Assembly (NCBI RefSeq): GCF_002099425.1
Contig: NW_018343979.1
Location: forward strand, 6,212,001 to 6,276,000
Source: Phascolarctos cinereus
Lineage: Eukaryota > Chordata > Mammalia > Diprotodontia > Phascolarctidae
Length of the DNA stretch: 64,000 nt
Direction: 5' to 3'
The position numbers and the translations under genes were made by a program. Numbering within the stretch: the first letter of the stretch is position 1; each line of letters opens with the position of its first letter. Below are positions 60,531 through 63,355 of this stretch, piece after piece. Below the pieces are notes generated by a model. That model had not been told where the DNA came from and ran no database searches. It saw only the letters and a list, made by a program, of their open reading frames with translations.

Positions 60531-62298
60531 ATATACACGCACGCGTATACACACACGCACGCGTATACATACACACACACACACACACACACACAGAGAT
60601 ATATGTATCTGTTCATAATATTACTTCTTGTTTCATCCTGTGCAAGAGAATTAAATTGAAACTCCAGAGTGGCAACTAATAAGAAAAGAGTTACTTGAGT
60701 AGGCAGTATGGCATCTCCTCTCAGGAAAGAAGGAAGGAACAATGAAAAACACCCAGGGGAAGGTAATCTTATGTGTCAGTAAGAAGACTGCAGCGGAGAG
60801 GAGGAATAGGTCCTCCCACCCCCCACATACCCCTAATATAGCATGGCAGGATAATTAAATCTAATAAATATGGAGCTAACATAAAAGAATGGTTTTTTTT
60901 AATAACTTCTAGTAATCACAATGTATGTATTGGTTTGGTTGTTTTTTATAAAGTTTTTTTTTTTGAGCTTGCCTTTTGAATAAGCACGGATACATCCAAA
61001 GTTGTAAAAGAACTGGAAGGAAATTTGGTAACAGGCAAACTCAATAAGCACAGCTTTTTGCCAAGAAGTATTTTCGCACATTTGCTAATAGCTGCAGAAG
61101 TACCAGTGCCACTATTAAATGCTATTATGTCTTGTGAATGTGTCAGCTCCATTGAGATGCCCATTAAGTCTTTAGGGGTATTAGGGTACCATATTTCATA
61201 CTGTTCTAAATGGCATCCTATTGGCTTATAAGATGATACGTTTATAAATTTGGTTTTCAACTGGAAAGGGCAGGATCTGGCCCATTTATAATTTAAAAGT
61301 TGATCATAAAATCATAAACACATCCTTTTTAATCTCCTTTAACCAGAAGTATTTTTTATACTGTACTTGACACAAGGATCCTTAAGATTCATAGAGAACC
61401 TCAAGTCAAAAAGCTCTTAACACAACACTCGACTCTTTTACTGCATCTTCATATTTCTTTATTTCCCAACCCCCAAAACCCCACTGCTCTTAACTGATAA
61501 CCTGAAAAAAAGTCAAAGGCTTCTTGCTTTCTGCCTTGGGGTTGGGAAAGGGTGGTATATTTTATGTGGCCCTCATAAATATGCAAACAGACAAAACAAA
61601 TAGATGGGTTTGAAAAGCCACCCAGAAGGCTGTGTGTAGGAAAACCCAGTATTTTAACTCTAGCCTACAAACAACAGACCTGAAATACCTTTTTGAGTGG
61701 GACACAGGTCCATAGCCTGCAGTTGACTTTTCCATGCTAAGGAGCCTGGGCCTTCCAGTTAACACCTGAATATGACTTGAATTCTAGCCATTTCGATTTA
61801 TAAAGTTGCAGAATGGTGGGGGAGGGAGAAAATATGAAGTTCATTTAAATTGGAAACCGAAAAGGTTATAAATGTGGTATTTTTGGAGAAAAGCCTGGGA
61901 AATAGAACCCAAGAGGGTAGGAGACAGAAGGTCCTTTCTGCTGTTACCTCTCCCCCATCTTGGTCCCTTACCTCATCCCCTTCCCTTTTCACTATTAAAG
62001 CCTGGGACTCAATATTTACAGTAAAATGAAGCTGGGAAACCTACCCCCTAAAATACACATTCTGTTAAAGGGGACTTTTTGCTAGGTCCAGTGTTTGGAA
62101 AGAAGCATGTTGAAAACAGGAACTGCTGTCTACCTTGGTTTCCCTATCCTGTCTTTTTCTTTTTTTCAGACGAAAGTAGGAGGCACCTCCAGCGGAGGGA
62201 ATTTTGAAGAAGTGCTCAGTTCCACAGCCCATGCAAGCGCACAGAGTGCAGCATCAGCCCCTCGGTTACCTGAGAAAGAAGGGGAGCTTCGGTGCTGA
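6748..62298 (+). CDS. TPD52L1: TPD52L1 (tumor protein D53), partial gene: second or later coding exon through stop
   Basis: Five plus-strand exons (6748-6896, 43235-43336, 53935-53973, 56840-56900, 62170-62298) join in frame to give 159 residues and a TGA stop. The reading runs [12 protein letters not shown], then [60 protein letters not shown] and TKVGG, ending in ELRC. This is the TPD52 family; [12 protein letters not shown] and the Cys C-terminus fit D53 rather than D52 or D54. The known human protein is about 204 residues, so about 45 N-terminal residues, the start codon and the promoter lie upstream of the window. Family members are small cytoplasmic coiled-coil proteins that form homo- and heteromers, bind MAL2 and vesicle-trafficking partners, and take part in membrane traffic and cell-cycle control. 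No disabling change is seen in any exon, so the gene looks intact. Family recognition is from memory of the proteins, not a database search. Confidence 0.96.
7555..7916 (+). mobile_element. L2 LINE 3' fragment
   Basis: CATCTCACCTGGACTATTGA, then CCATCATCCACACAGCAACC and CAGTGGCTCCCAGTTGACTC are the plus-strand L2 3' region. Confidence 0.75.
8400..9240 (-). mobile_element. RTE-type LINE, reverse transcriptase part
   Basis: On the minus strand near 9080 the sequence resembles the RTE RT motif DYEKAF (FDYKK, with an apparent one-base loss), then [15 protein letters not shown] and IKQGTKQ-like residues near 8930-8910. Next to it is TTATAGCAGATCATGTCTTG (minus strand). It lies on the other side of exon 6748 from the 3400-4130 fragment, at more than an RTE's length, so the two are separate insertions of one family. 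Confidence 0.65.
11630..11898 (+). repeat. MIR SINE, full length
   Basis: AGCACCTACTATGTGCCAGA, ATTATCTCATTTGAGCCTTA, TTTTACAGTTGAGGAAACTA, GTGACTTGTCCAGGGTCAC and a 3' CCACTGTACCACCTAGCTAC. Confidence 0.9.
12001..12170 (+). repeat. WSINE1-like tRNA-derived SINE
   Basis: GGGACAGCTAGGTGGTGCAG, GGAGTCAGGAAGACCAGAGT, CTATATGACCCTGGGCAAGT, CACTTAACCCCAATTGCCTC and an A-rich tail to 12170. The tRNA-like A/B-box head and the CCCCAATTGCC end mark an Australian-marsupial SINE family. Confidence 0.9.
13096..13329 (+). repeat. Near-identical 116/118-bp tandem duplication
   Basis: Unit 1 (13096-13211) and unit 2 (13212-13329) are both TCGTTTCTTCTAGTTTCATT through GCTCATAATATTCTT. By eye they differ only in the length of one T-run (8 against 10). 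The boundary falls at CTTCTCG. See findings. Confidence 0.95.
13745..14165 (-). mobile_element. L1 LINE 3' end, 5'-truncated
   Basis: Same family and orientation as 5010-5520. Minus strand reads GAGCAGAACCAGGAGAACAC, TGTACACAGTTAACAGTAA, GAGTCTGAATACAGATGGAA and GTATAACCTATATCAAACTG, ending in an A-rich 3' end near 13745. Confidence 0.8.
14230..14440 (+). repeat. MIR3-type SINE remnant
   Basis: TTCCTCATTTGTAAAATGAG appears at 14300, with TCAGACATTTGACTTTGGAC upstream and a second AAATGAGGATAATAATC segment downstream, perhaps two overlapping copies. Confidence 0.6.
15600..15740 (+). repeat. MIR-type SINE remnant
   Basis: GAACGTTAGAGGTAGATAGA followed by CTGTAATAAAACTGAGTCC and CAGTCACACTGCCAGTTAGT is a diverged copy. 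Confidence 0.5.
15795..16080 (+). repeat. MIR3-type SINE with an internal 45-bp duplication
   Basis: GGCTGCAGAGTCAATAGAGC, TGAGTTCAAATTCGGCCTC, TATATGACCCTGGGCAAATT, GTTTCCTCATCTGCAAAATG, TGTTGTAAGAATAAAATGTG and GTAAAGTTCTTTGCAAACC. Within it, 15850-15894 is repeated at 15895-15935 (CAAATTCGGCCTCAAAAACT), with a 4-base loss in the second unit. Confidence 0.85.
16052..16171 (+). repeat. 60-bp diverged tandem duplication
   Basis: Two 60-nt units start AACCTTAAAGCTCT at 16052 and 16112 and both contain TCAGAACTTTTA. About three quarters of positions match by eye. It begins in the 3' end of the MIR3 copy. Confidence 0.75.
16283..16485 (+). repeat. MIR3-type SINE
   Basis: GGCAGCTTTGATCTAGTGGG, TTGGAGTCAGGAAGACCTGA, TCAAATTCTGCTTC and TTGTGATGATCAAACGACAT in order. 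Confidence 0.75.
16560..16800 (+). repeat. MIR-type SINE remnant
   Basis: GGCTAGAAAAGGACCTTAGC, CCCAGAGAAATAAAAGGAC and GGATTAGAACCCAGCTC are a broken copy of the module seen at 19800. Confidence 0.55.
16829..16983 (-). repeat. WSINE1-like SINE, minus strand
   Basis: From the T-run: GGTTAAGTGACTTGCCCAGG, GTCACACAGCTCGTAAGTG and CCACTGCGCCACCTAGCTGC. Reverse complement of the family head and body. Confidence 0.9.
18000..18275. repeat. L2 3' piece (minus) followed by a WSINE-like SINE (plus)
   Basis: 18000-18150 has AATAAACATGTATTAAGTAC, GGGGATACAAATAC and GAGGAGCTTATAATGTAATG (L2, minus). 18172-18275 has AGAGCAGCTAGGTGGTGCAT, TGGATAGAGTGTCAG and GTCCTGGGCAAGTCAC (SINE head, shortened). Confidence 0.7.
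19530..19735 (+). repeat. MIR SINE
   Basis: CATTTCTATAGCACAGTAAG, ATTATGAGGTGTAGATAATG and CCCATTTTGTAGTCCAGGAA, then a 3' AACTGGGCCTCTGCCTCC. Confidence 0.7.
19800..19985 (+). repeat. MIR-type SINE
   Basis: TTTAGAGCTGGAAGGGAACT, AGCCATCTAGCCCAACCCTG, TCATTTTACTGATGAAGAGC, AATTGAACCCAGGTCCTTAG. Confidence 0.75.
20090..20890 (-). mobile_element. L2 LINE, about 0.8 kb, minus orientation
   Basis: GTGCTAGGGTTTATGCTTGG, TGAGCTGTCTTGAAGGAAGC, TGCCAAACTGATCATTC, GGAAGCAAGGAGTTCAGTTA and AGTCCAAATGAAAAATGA follow the reverse-complement order of the L2 3' portion (compare GGAAGCAGGGAGACCAGTTA-type text). Minor gaps only. Confidence 0.75.
20890..21115 (+). repeat. SINE with an RTE-like 3' tail
   Basis: TGACTGTGTGACCTTGGGCA, then GTTTCCTCAGCTATAAAATG, AGCTGGAAAAGGAAATG and the tail GGGGTCATGAAGAGTCAGAA, ACAACTGAACAACAGCA. 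The 31318-31570 and 45217-45300 copies share this tail in minus orientation. Confidence 0.8.
21275..21395 (+). repeat. MIR3-type SINE 3' part
   Basis: TTCTCATCTGTAAAATGAAG and TCTTTTCCAGCTTTAAAATT, the usual 3' part. A similar short piece (CTCATCCATAAAGGGGATGG) is at 21820-21890. Confidence 0.6.
21630..21687. repeat. (GT)n microsatellite, about 58 nt
   Basis: Uninterrupted GT dinucleotide, likely polymorphic because it is long and pure. Confidence 0.98.
22310..22650. repeat. L2-derived piece (minus) and MIR3/L2 3' end (plus)
   Basis: 22370-22520 reads like L2 minus (GAAGCTTCTAATCTAACAGA, GAGGAAATAACAG). 22585-22650 (CACTTAGCCCAGTGCCTGCG, ATAGTAGGCACTATGTAAG) is the plus-strand end module. 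Confidence 0.5.
23030..23200 (+). repeat. MIR-type SINE
   Basis: TATTATTATTCACATTTTAC, TGATGAGCAACTAAGGTTCA, GGCAGAACCAGGATTCAGG and ACCATGTTGCC. Confidence 0.6.
24312..24353. repeat. (AC)n microsatellite
   Basis: About 42 nt of AC dinucleotide. Confidence 0.95.
24373..24570 (+). repeat. MIR3-type SINE
   Basis: GACTTGGAGTACCTAGATTC, AAATCTTGACTGAGAC, TTTCCTCATCTGTAAAATGA and GGCCTCTGAGGTCCCTTTCT, all MIR3 modules in order. Confidence 0.85.
25100..25280 (+). repeat. MIR3-type SINE
   Basis: GTCAGAGGACCTGGGTTTGA, ATCCTGTTTTGGCTCC, TTTCCTCATCTGTAAAATGA and TCTTCCAATTCTAAATCTGT. Confidence 0.85.
25288..25728. repeat. Compound (TA)/(TG) microsatellite with higher-order units
   Basis: About 440 nt of alternating purine-pyrimidine DNA: ATACATATATGT-type repeats to 25455, then TG blocks in which TATTTATACCTATATATGTA and GTGTCTGTGTGTG recur at 25468, 25516 and 25566. 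It ends in a pure TG tract of about 40 nt. Long open frames (up to 163 codons, Tyr/Val/Cys/Thr/His runs) in this block are microsatellite translations, not genes. Confidence 0.95.
26000..27180. other. Unclassified pyrimidine-rich stretch, possible old LTR remnant
   Basis: About 1.2 kb without MIR or L2 modules, CT-rich on the plus strand, with a minus-strand poly(A)-like signal (TTTATT at 26034-26039). An open stretch of 111 codons at 26299-26634 has no recognised motif. An old LTR in minus orientation is one reading, but no paired end was found. Confidence 0.2.
27203..27372 (+). repeat. MIR-type SINE
   Basis: TTTAGAGCTGGAAGGAACCT, TAAGGATCATCTAATACAC, TTTCACAGATGAGGAAACAG and CACACAGGTACAGGTGACAG. 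Confidence 0.8.
27727..27766 (+). repeat. 20-bp tandem duplication
   Basis: TTGGGGAAAATATCTCTTG is repeated once with one extra G. Confidence 0.9.
27996..28150 (+). repeat. WSINE1-like SINE
   Basis: GGGGCAGCTAGGTGGCGCAG, TGGATAGAGCACCAGCCC, CTGTGTGACTCTGGGGAAGT and CACTTAACCCCAATTGCC with an A-rich tail. The cleanest copy in the window and the main reason for the Australian-marsupial call. Confidence 0.93.
29170..29290 (+). repeat. MIR3-type SINE
   Basis: CTAGTTCTGTCTCTGACACT, CCACTTAACCTCCCTGGG and CTCTTTAAAATGAGGGGACT. Confidence 0.65.
29291..30060. mobile_element. Non-autonomous hAT-type DNA transposon with a nested MIR3
   Basis: Ends are TAGCAGTTCTCAG (left) and TGAGAACCACTA (right), inverted copies of each other. 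The 8-base flanks GACTAGGT and TACTAGAC share ACTAG, an old target duplication. The interior has TTTGGTCTCTGGACCCTTTC, ATTATTGAGGACC and CCCCCAGGGGTCCTCAAACT. A MIR3-type SINE (29403-29625) interrupts it after the first 110 nt. Short open frames in the interior are not conserved proteins. Confidence 0.75.
29403..29625 (+). repeat. MIR3-type SINE inside the hAT element
   Basis: GGTGCAGTGGATAGAGTGCT, CTATATGACCCAGGG, TTTCCTCATCTGTAAAATAG, CTTGTTGTGAGGATAGAATG and AAAGTGCTTTGCAAACCAT. The host element's text resumes on the far side, so this SINE came later. Confidence 0.85.
30520..30900 (-). mobile_element. L2 LINE 3' part, minus orientation
   Basis: GTAAACATTTATTAAGCACC, TACTATGTGGAAGGC, then TTTTATAATCTAGTTGGAGG, GAGTGATCAAGGAGGCC and CCTTATAGACAATCTAG. 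Broken by one unrelated stretch. Confidence 0.65.
30965..31013. repeat. (AAT)n microsatellite
   Basis: About 49 nt of AAT with one AGT interruption. The Asn-run frame at 30920 is a translation of this. Confidence 0.95.
31015..31262 (+). repeat. MIR SINE, full length
   Basis: TATAGCACTTTTAAGGTTTC, AACAACCCTGGAAGGAAGGT, CTTTACAGATGAAGAAACTG and TCCACTGTGTCACCTAGCTG. Confidence 0.9.
31318..31570 (-). repeat. SINE with RTE-like tail, minus, full length
   Basis: TTGTGTCTGACTCTTCATGA, CCCCATTTGAGCTTTTCTTG, GGTCACACAGCTAGTAAGTA and TGTTACCTAGCTGCC, the reverse complement of the 20890-21115 family. Confidence 0.88.
31600..32184 (+). mobile_element. L2 LINE, reverse transcriptase part
   Basis: CTTGACTTCTCTGCAGCTTT reads LDFSAAF, then [16 protein letters not shown] and [11 protein letters not shown], the L2/CR1 reverse transcriptase motif LDLSAAFDTVDH with its following residues. 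The same insertion resumes at 32526 after an LTR-like block. Confidence 0.85.
32185..32525 (+). mobile_element. Probable solo LTR fossil inside L2
   Basis: About 340 nt from TGTTGGGGGAGG to TTTCAACA with inverted ends. A TATAAAA-like box near 32365 and AATAAA near 32441 sit in the usual U3/R places. It splits an L2 copy. No matching target duplication is seen, so the exact limits are uncertain. Likely old; family not identified. Confidence 0.5.
32526..33150 (+). mobile_element. L2 LINE 3' part
   Basis: TACCTGGAGTATTGCAATAG, CCATCCACAACCTGGCTCCC, TTCCAATCAAACTGGCCTGC, CCTTTGTGCTTTTGCATAAG and AATTCTAGTTCTTTGTGTG, in L2 order. Confidence 0.85.
33150..34200 (-). mobile_element. L2 LINE, minus orientation, about 1 kb
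   Basis: TGGTCAGTCTAGGTAGGG, TTAGAGAGACTTGGAAATTA, GGTTGGAGGTTCTATAG, ATCATCACCTAAGGTTG and GGATTTGGTTGTG follow L2 read in reverse. It abuts the plus-strand copy tail to tail. Confidence 0.65.
34285..34420 (-). mobile_element. L2 LINE 3' end, minus
   Basis: GCATTTATTAATCACTTACT, ATGTTCCAGGCACTGTG, CACTGGGGATGCAAATACA and GAGAAGCTTACATTCTACC. Confidence 0.8.
35270..35689 (+). mobile_element. Probable LTR fossil (420 nt)
   Basis: Runs from TGTGAGGCTATTGC to CTGTCTGACA. A TATAA-like box (near 35552) is followed by AATAAA at 35632-35637, the spacing of U3/R. No paired LTR or internal gene was found nearby, so it is a solo or isolated remnant. Family and age not determined. Confidence 0.45.
36215..36385. 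mobile_element. Short non-autonomous DNA transposon (hAT-like)
   Basis: Inverted ends GCACTTGTGCCAAACTC (left) and GAGTTTGTCACATTTTGC (right) enclose TTTTATTTTGTTAAACATTT. The copy at 42330-42545 shares both ends and interior. Confidence 0.55.
37235..37655 (-). mobile_element. Possible LTR fossil, minus
   Basis: The minus strand has an AATAAA signal (TTTATT at 37372-37377) about 100-140 nt from one end and TG/CA-like limits. The 30-bp duplication at 37242-37301 lies at its left limit. Weak support; the limits are guesses. Confidence 0.3.
37242..37301 (+). repeat. 30-bp tandem duplication
   Basis: GGTTTGGGGTGCTAGGAACC recurs 30 nt on as GGTTTGGGGTTGCTGGGAAC. Confidence 0.85.
37660..37820 (+). 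repeat. MIR-type SINE
   Basis: CTCATTTTACAGATAAGGAG, TGAACCCAGGTCTTTTGACT and CCAAATTCGGTGCTCTAT. Confidence 0.75.
40315..40425. repeat. (TA)(CA)(TG) palindromic microsatellite
   Basis: TATATATATA, then a CA run and CACGTG at 40381, then a TG run. The arms on each side are inverted copies. Confidence 0.95.
41570..41760. repeat. (TATG)/(CA)/(TG) microsatellite in L1 3' region
   Basis: ATATGTGTATGAG-type repeats to 41695, then CACACACATATGTGTGTG centred near 41722. Translations of this block give the long Tyr/His/Val frames. Confidence 0.95.
42085..42275 (+). repeat. MIR3-type SINE
   Basis: TTGGGATTCAGAAGACCTGA, CTGCCTGTGTAACC, TTTCCTCATCTTTAAAATGA and CTAAGGTCCCTTTGACCCTC. Confidence 0.8.
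42330..42545. mobile_element. Short non-autonomous DNA transposon (hAT-like)
   Basis: Ends GGTGTCAAACTCAAATAG (left) and TTTGACAGCTCTGATG (right). Interior TTTATTTTGTTAAATATTTT matches 36215-36385. Confidence 0.55.
43235..43336 (+). CDS. TPD52L1: TPD52L1 exon, central conserved block (102 nt, phase 2 to 2)
   Basis: The acceptor TTGTATTTCTAG precedes CTACAAGAAAAC and the donor is AG|GTACTT at 43337. The exon completes the split Ala codon (GC+C), then reads [33 protein letters not shown] plus AG of the next codon. This block is the most conserved part of the TPD52 family. The split AG is completed by T (Ser, with the 39-nt exon), by A (Arg, with the candidate 15-nt exon) or by G (Arg, when both are skipped). 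The intron before it is about 36 kb. Confidence 0.96.
43910..43977. repeat. (ATGTAT) microsatellite
   Basis: ATATGTGTATATCTGCATAT to TATCTATATCTATC, impure. Confidence 0.85.
44043..44175 (+). repeat. MIR3/tRNA-type SINE
   Basis: GAGGCAGCAAAGCATAATGG, ATAGAGTTCTGGGCTTGGAG and CATTTACCTTCTGAGCCTCA. Confidence 0.75.
44270..44440. repeat. MIR-type piece (plus) then L2 3' piece (minus)
   Basis: 44275-44345: TTTAGAGCTAGAAGGGGCCT. 44355-44430: AGCAAGCACTGATTAAACAC and GTGCCAGACACTGTGCTTGG. Confidence 0.65.
44465..44825. repeat. Compound (TA)/(TGTA)/(TG) microsatellite
   Basis: About 360 nt. Nearly pure ATATATAT with TATG interruptions from 44685 to 44785, flanked by TG tracts. The 44268-44932 open frames on both strands are translations of it. 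Confidence 0.95.
44885..44932 (+). repeat. L2/MIR 3'-end remnant
   Basis: GGTACATAGTAAGAACTTAA and TAAATGCTTGTTGATTGAC, the usual end module. Confidence 0.6.
45217..45300 (-). repeat. SINE with RTE-like tail, minus, partial
   Basis: TTCAGTCCTGTCCAACTCTT, CATGACCTCGTTTGGGGTTG and AAAGATCCTGGAGTGGTTG. Confidence 0.8.
45318..45392. repeat. (TG)n / (CA)n microsatellite
   Basis: About 42 nt TG, then CACACACATACATACAGAG, followed by a GA-rich tract to 45430. Confidence 0.95.
45885..46055 (+). repeat. MIR-type SINE
   Basis: CTTATAGAATCACAATGGAA, TTTTAGAGATGAGGAAAAAC, GCCCAGAGAGGTTGTGACTT and GAACCCAGGTTTTTATG. Confidence 0.75.
46450..46690 (-). mobile_element. L2 LINE 3' part, minus
   Basis: AATAAACATTTAATAAGCAC, CTACTCTGTGCTAGTTACTG, GCAGCTCACAGTCTAATGGG, ATACAGGATAAATAAG and GAGAAGGCACTAAAATTAAG. 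Confidence 0.8.
46995..47062. mobile_element. Mariner-type MITE (68 nt) with TA target duplication
   Basis: Ends CAGGATATCCTAAAAGTCTT and, reverse-complemented, CAGGGCGTCCCAAAAGTCTT; the copies agree except at a few sites. TA flanks both sides (46993-46994 and 47063-47064). Nearly the whole element is palindromic, as in Tc1/mariner MITEs. Confidence 0.85.
47786..47849. repeat. (TG)n microsatellite
   Basis: About 52 nt pure TG, then TATTATGTGTGTT. Confidence 0.95.
47940..48200 (+). repeat. MIR3-type plus MIR-type SINE remnants
   Basis: GAACTGAATCCTGCCTTTAG, CTTATCTGTGAAATGAAGGG, then GAGCTAGAAGGGACCCTCAG and CAGGATTTGAAATCAGC. Confidence 0.7.
48184..48592 (+). repeat. 207-bp tandem duplication, two diverged units
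   Basis: Unit 1 begins CCACTCACCATGATGCTTCT (48184) and unit 2 CCACTACACCATGCTGATTC (48391). Shared blocks: AGTGAACCCAGGCTCATATC and GATAAATGTAAACTTTTTTC-like text. Roughly 85% by eye. Confidence 0.9.
48880..49070 (+). repeat. MIR SINE remnant
   Basis: CTCACTTTTCCATAGTGCTA and TTCTGCCATATCGTGCTC bracket a diverged copy. Confidence 0.5.
49285..49515 (+). repeat. MIR3-type SINE
   Basis: TTGAGTTCCACTTCCAGTTC, CTATGAGACCTGAAAAGC, CCCATCTGTAAGATGGGAA and TTGTTTTAAAGATAACC. Confidence 0.75.
50196..50210 (+). CDS. TPD52L1: Candidate 15-nt TPD52L1 microexon (phase 2 to 2), encodes RSHSIG across its junctions
   Basis: The 15 bases ATCCCATTCCATTGG are bounded by a strong acceptor (TTCTCATTTTGCCTCTCC, then TGCTACAG) and the donor GG|GTAAGC. 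A branch-point-like CTTACTAC lies about 40 nt upstream. The length is a multiple of three and the phase matches the neighbouring exons. After GDM+AG it would read R-S-H-S-I-G before YSIRHSIS (39-nt exon included) or before NSPTFK (39-nt exon skipped). As I recall, D52 and D54 isoforms have FSHSFS at this place, and TCCCATTCC would fit that coding. No transcript evidence is available here. I infer a real, alternatively used exon; the alternative is a chance pair of splice sites in the intron. Confidence 0.62.
52535..52758 (+). repeat. MIR SINE, near full length
   Basis: AACAGCTAGCATTTATAAAG, CTTGTGAGATAGGTGGCTAT, CCATTTTACAGATAAGGAAA and ACAAATCCAGCATTCTGC. Confidence 0.88.
53335..53530 (-). 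mobile_element. L2 LINE 3' part, minus
   Basis: AGCATTTATTAAGTGCTTAT, AGCACTAGGGATACAAAAAA, GCATAGTCCCTGCCCTCAAG. Confidence 0.85.
53935..53973 (+). CDS. TPD52L1: TPD52L1 39-nt cassette exon with 14-3-3 binding motif
   Basis: The acceptor is GCTTTCTCACTGAAG and the donor is AG|GTAATG. The exon encodes [13 protein letters not shown], with its first codon completed from the preceding exon as Ser. R-H-S-I-S-M-P fits the mode-2 14-3-3 consensus (Arg at -4, Ser at 0, Pro at +2). In the family this segment is known as an alternatively spliced insert that lets D53 bind 14-3-3 proteins. Its length (13 codons) and symmetric phase let it be skipped without a frameshift. The coding bases look intact. 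Confidence 0.95.
54160..54500 (-). mobile_element. L2 LINE 3' part, minus
   Basis: CTTGCCTTCAAGTAATTTAG, AGCTGAGGAAGACAGGGAAG and CCTTAAAGAAGAAG read as L2 reverse complement. The 100-codon frame at 54330-54632 starts inside this. Confidence 0.65.
54799..54852 (+). repeat. 27-bp tandem duplication
   Basis: GGGATTTTCTCTCTTGTGAT, then TTCTGAA, repeated with one T-to-A change in the second unit. Confidence 0.92.
55600..55845 (+). repeat. MIR SINE with a 19-bp duplicated head
   Basis: AGCATTTATATAACTCTTT (55609-55627) is repeated at 55628-55646. Then come ACAACCCTGTGAGATAGGTG, CATTTTACCAAACTGAG and ATCCATTATGCTATCTAGC. Confidence 0.85.
55970..56110 (+). repeat. MIR3-type SINE remnant
   Basis: GGGTGTCTAGAAGACTTAGG, CTCAAATCCTGCCTCAAC and GGGCAGGTCACTTAATC. 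Confidence 0.65.
56840..56900 (+). CDS. TPD52L1: TPD52L1 exon [20 protein letters not shown] (61 nt, phase 2 to 0)
   Basis: The acceptor ATTATGTTTTAG follows a T-rich tract; the donor is AAG|GTACAG. The exon gives the second half of an Arg codon, then [30 protein letters not shown] is the family signature. The TTVTSLK extension distinguishes D53 from the common D52 form, which has VENLK. Its phase is not symmetric, so skipping it would shift the frame. Confidence 0.96.
57840..57980 (+). repeat. MIR SINE remnant
   Basis: TAAAATGCTTTCCTCCCAAC, CCTCATTTTATAACTGAAGC and ATCAAGATCTCCCAACTCC. A second short MIR3-like piece (GGGCAAGTCCCTTAAATTC) is at 58060-58160. Confidence 0.6.
59060..59960 (-). 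mobile_element. Possible CR1/L3-like LINE remnant
   Basis: ATATCATCTGTAAACTTAAT, CAGGTCACCGGGAAAATGTT and CTAGGTTGACAGTGAATCAT resemble, in reverse, the CR1/L3 non-LTR reverse transcriptase 3' part. Highly diverged; no clear protein motif is left. Confidence 0.35.
60478..60602. repeat. (CA)n microsatellite with CGCACGCGTATA units
   Basis: About 50 nt pure CA, then ACGCACGCGTATACACACAC and a second ACGCACGCGTATACATACAC, then CA again. Confidence 0.95.
62170..62298 (+). CDS. TPD52L1: TPD52L1 last coding exon and stop
   Basis: The acceptor is a T-rich tract ending TTTTTTCAG. It reads [19 protein letters not shown], then [19 protein letters not shown], ending ELRC and TGA at 62296-62298. [20 protein letters not shown] and a Cys-ending acidic/basic tail match D53. 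Relative to the human tail I remember (SLAGGSRRTKEEELQC), the last 16 residues differ most, as expected for the fastest-evolving part of the protein. The open frame continues upstream to 62095, but those bases are intron. Confidence 0.96.
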   Translation, partial: TKVGGTSSGGNFEEVLSSTAHASAQSAASAPRLPEKEGELRC

Positions 62299-63355
62299 AG
62301 AGGCCCAGGGGGACCATGGTACAGCCTGAAGCTGCCACTCTGTCCATGCTACAGATTCTATCACTTTCTCATAACCAGATGTGAAGGCCAAAAAGCCTCT
62401 CTATAGTATTGTACTTTTGAAAAAAATTCCATCCATATTTGTACTTAAAAATGAACCATTTAGTCATTGTGGATGCAGGAAACATGCCCTGAATATGATG
62501 CTCAGAATGTTCTAAATATCTCTAATTAGCAGACATGCAACTGGGCATAGCGCCTTTCTTTCTGCCATTCCAAGTGCTAACCTTTTTGTCCTGTTGGTTT
62601 GCTTTGCTTTCCTTTTTGTTTGGCCATCTCAGCATGTGCCTGTGTGTCTGTTGCTGTGTGTGTCCTTAAAACCCCATTGTACAACTTTTTTTTTCCCCCT
62701 CTCTGGACACAGTCCAGTAAACAGTGGAATTGCTGCTTACATACCTATTTTCAGCTATGTGAAGTATACCAAATGTCCACCCAGCTACTTATGTCCTCCC
62801 AGCCCTGGCACATATGTAAACTGTTGCTTACATGTAAACTGGTTGTTTAAGGGATTAGCAAAATGATTTTGAAAGTATAAGGCTTTTTTGATAAACTTTT
62901 TTCCAAGTATACAGTTATCTTGGAAATCTCATTTCCAAGTTTATTTCTACTTCTATTCCTGGGCATGATAAAAGACATATGTCATTGTGCTATGGTTTTT
63001 AACCACCCTGACCTGCTTTTATAGAATCTGCAGTTCTGAAATCTATAATCTGCTTATTCATGTTAAAGGGCAGCTGTTTCACTTCAAAAATAGGCTATTT
63101 TCCTTGAGGAAATATAGTTCTATGACCCCTTGATGCCAATAGTATGAAATTAATATATCAACATCAGATTTCCCTAGAGTAAATTAAATGCCTTCTAACT
63201 ATTGTTACTATACTTTCCTTTTGTTCCCCTCTAATGGAAGTTATATGCTTTTCACTAATTAATCCACCACCTTAATTTAAGACTGTAGAATATTTAAAAT
63301 TTTCTAGCTTAGAAAAACTATATAAAAGATTAAAAGTTTACTAATTGGTGAATTT
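62299..63355 (+). other. TPD52L1: TPD52L1 3' UTR (end estimated)
   Basis: No in-frame coding continues after the stop. The sequence is AT-rich with no recognised repeat. Candidate poly(A) signals are ATTAAA at 63183-63188, ATTAAA at 63329-63334 (followed within 30 nt by a GGTGA plus T-run downstream element) and AATAAA at 63977-63982. I judge 63329 the most likely site because of the U-rich element after it. Open frames of 83-90 codons at 62594-62866 lie inside this UTR and have no family features. Confidence 0.6.
63329..63334 (+). promoter_or_regulatory. Candidate poly(A) signal ATTAAA
   Basis: ATTAAA is followed by AGTTTACTAATTGGTGAA and nine or more T's, a normal arrangement of signal, cleavage site and U/GU-rich element. 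The canonical AATAAA at 63977 is the alternative distal site. Confidence 0.4.

Larger units (their letters stand above)
56901..62169 (+). other. TPD52L1: TPD52L1 intron (about 5.3 kb)
   Basis: Holds MIR pieces (57840-57980, 58060-58160), a possible CR1/L3-like remnant (59060-59960) and a CA/CG microsatellite (60478-60602). Nothing recognised at 56905-57830, 58160-59055, 59965-60470 and 61265-62150. A minus-strand open stretch at 60946-61260 is discussed as a finding. Confidence 0.8.

Noticed and set aside
62594-62866. 90-codon and 83-codon frames after the TPD52L1 stop
   Set aside because: Inside the 3' UTR, hydrophobic by T-richness only.
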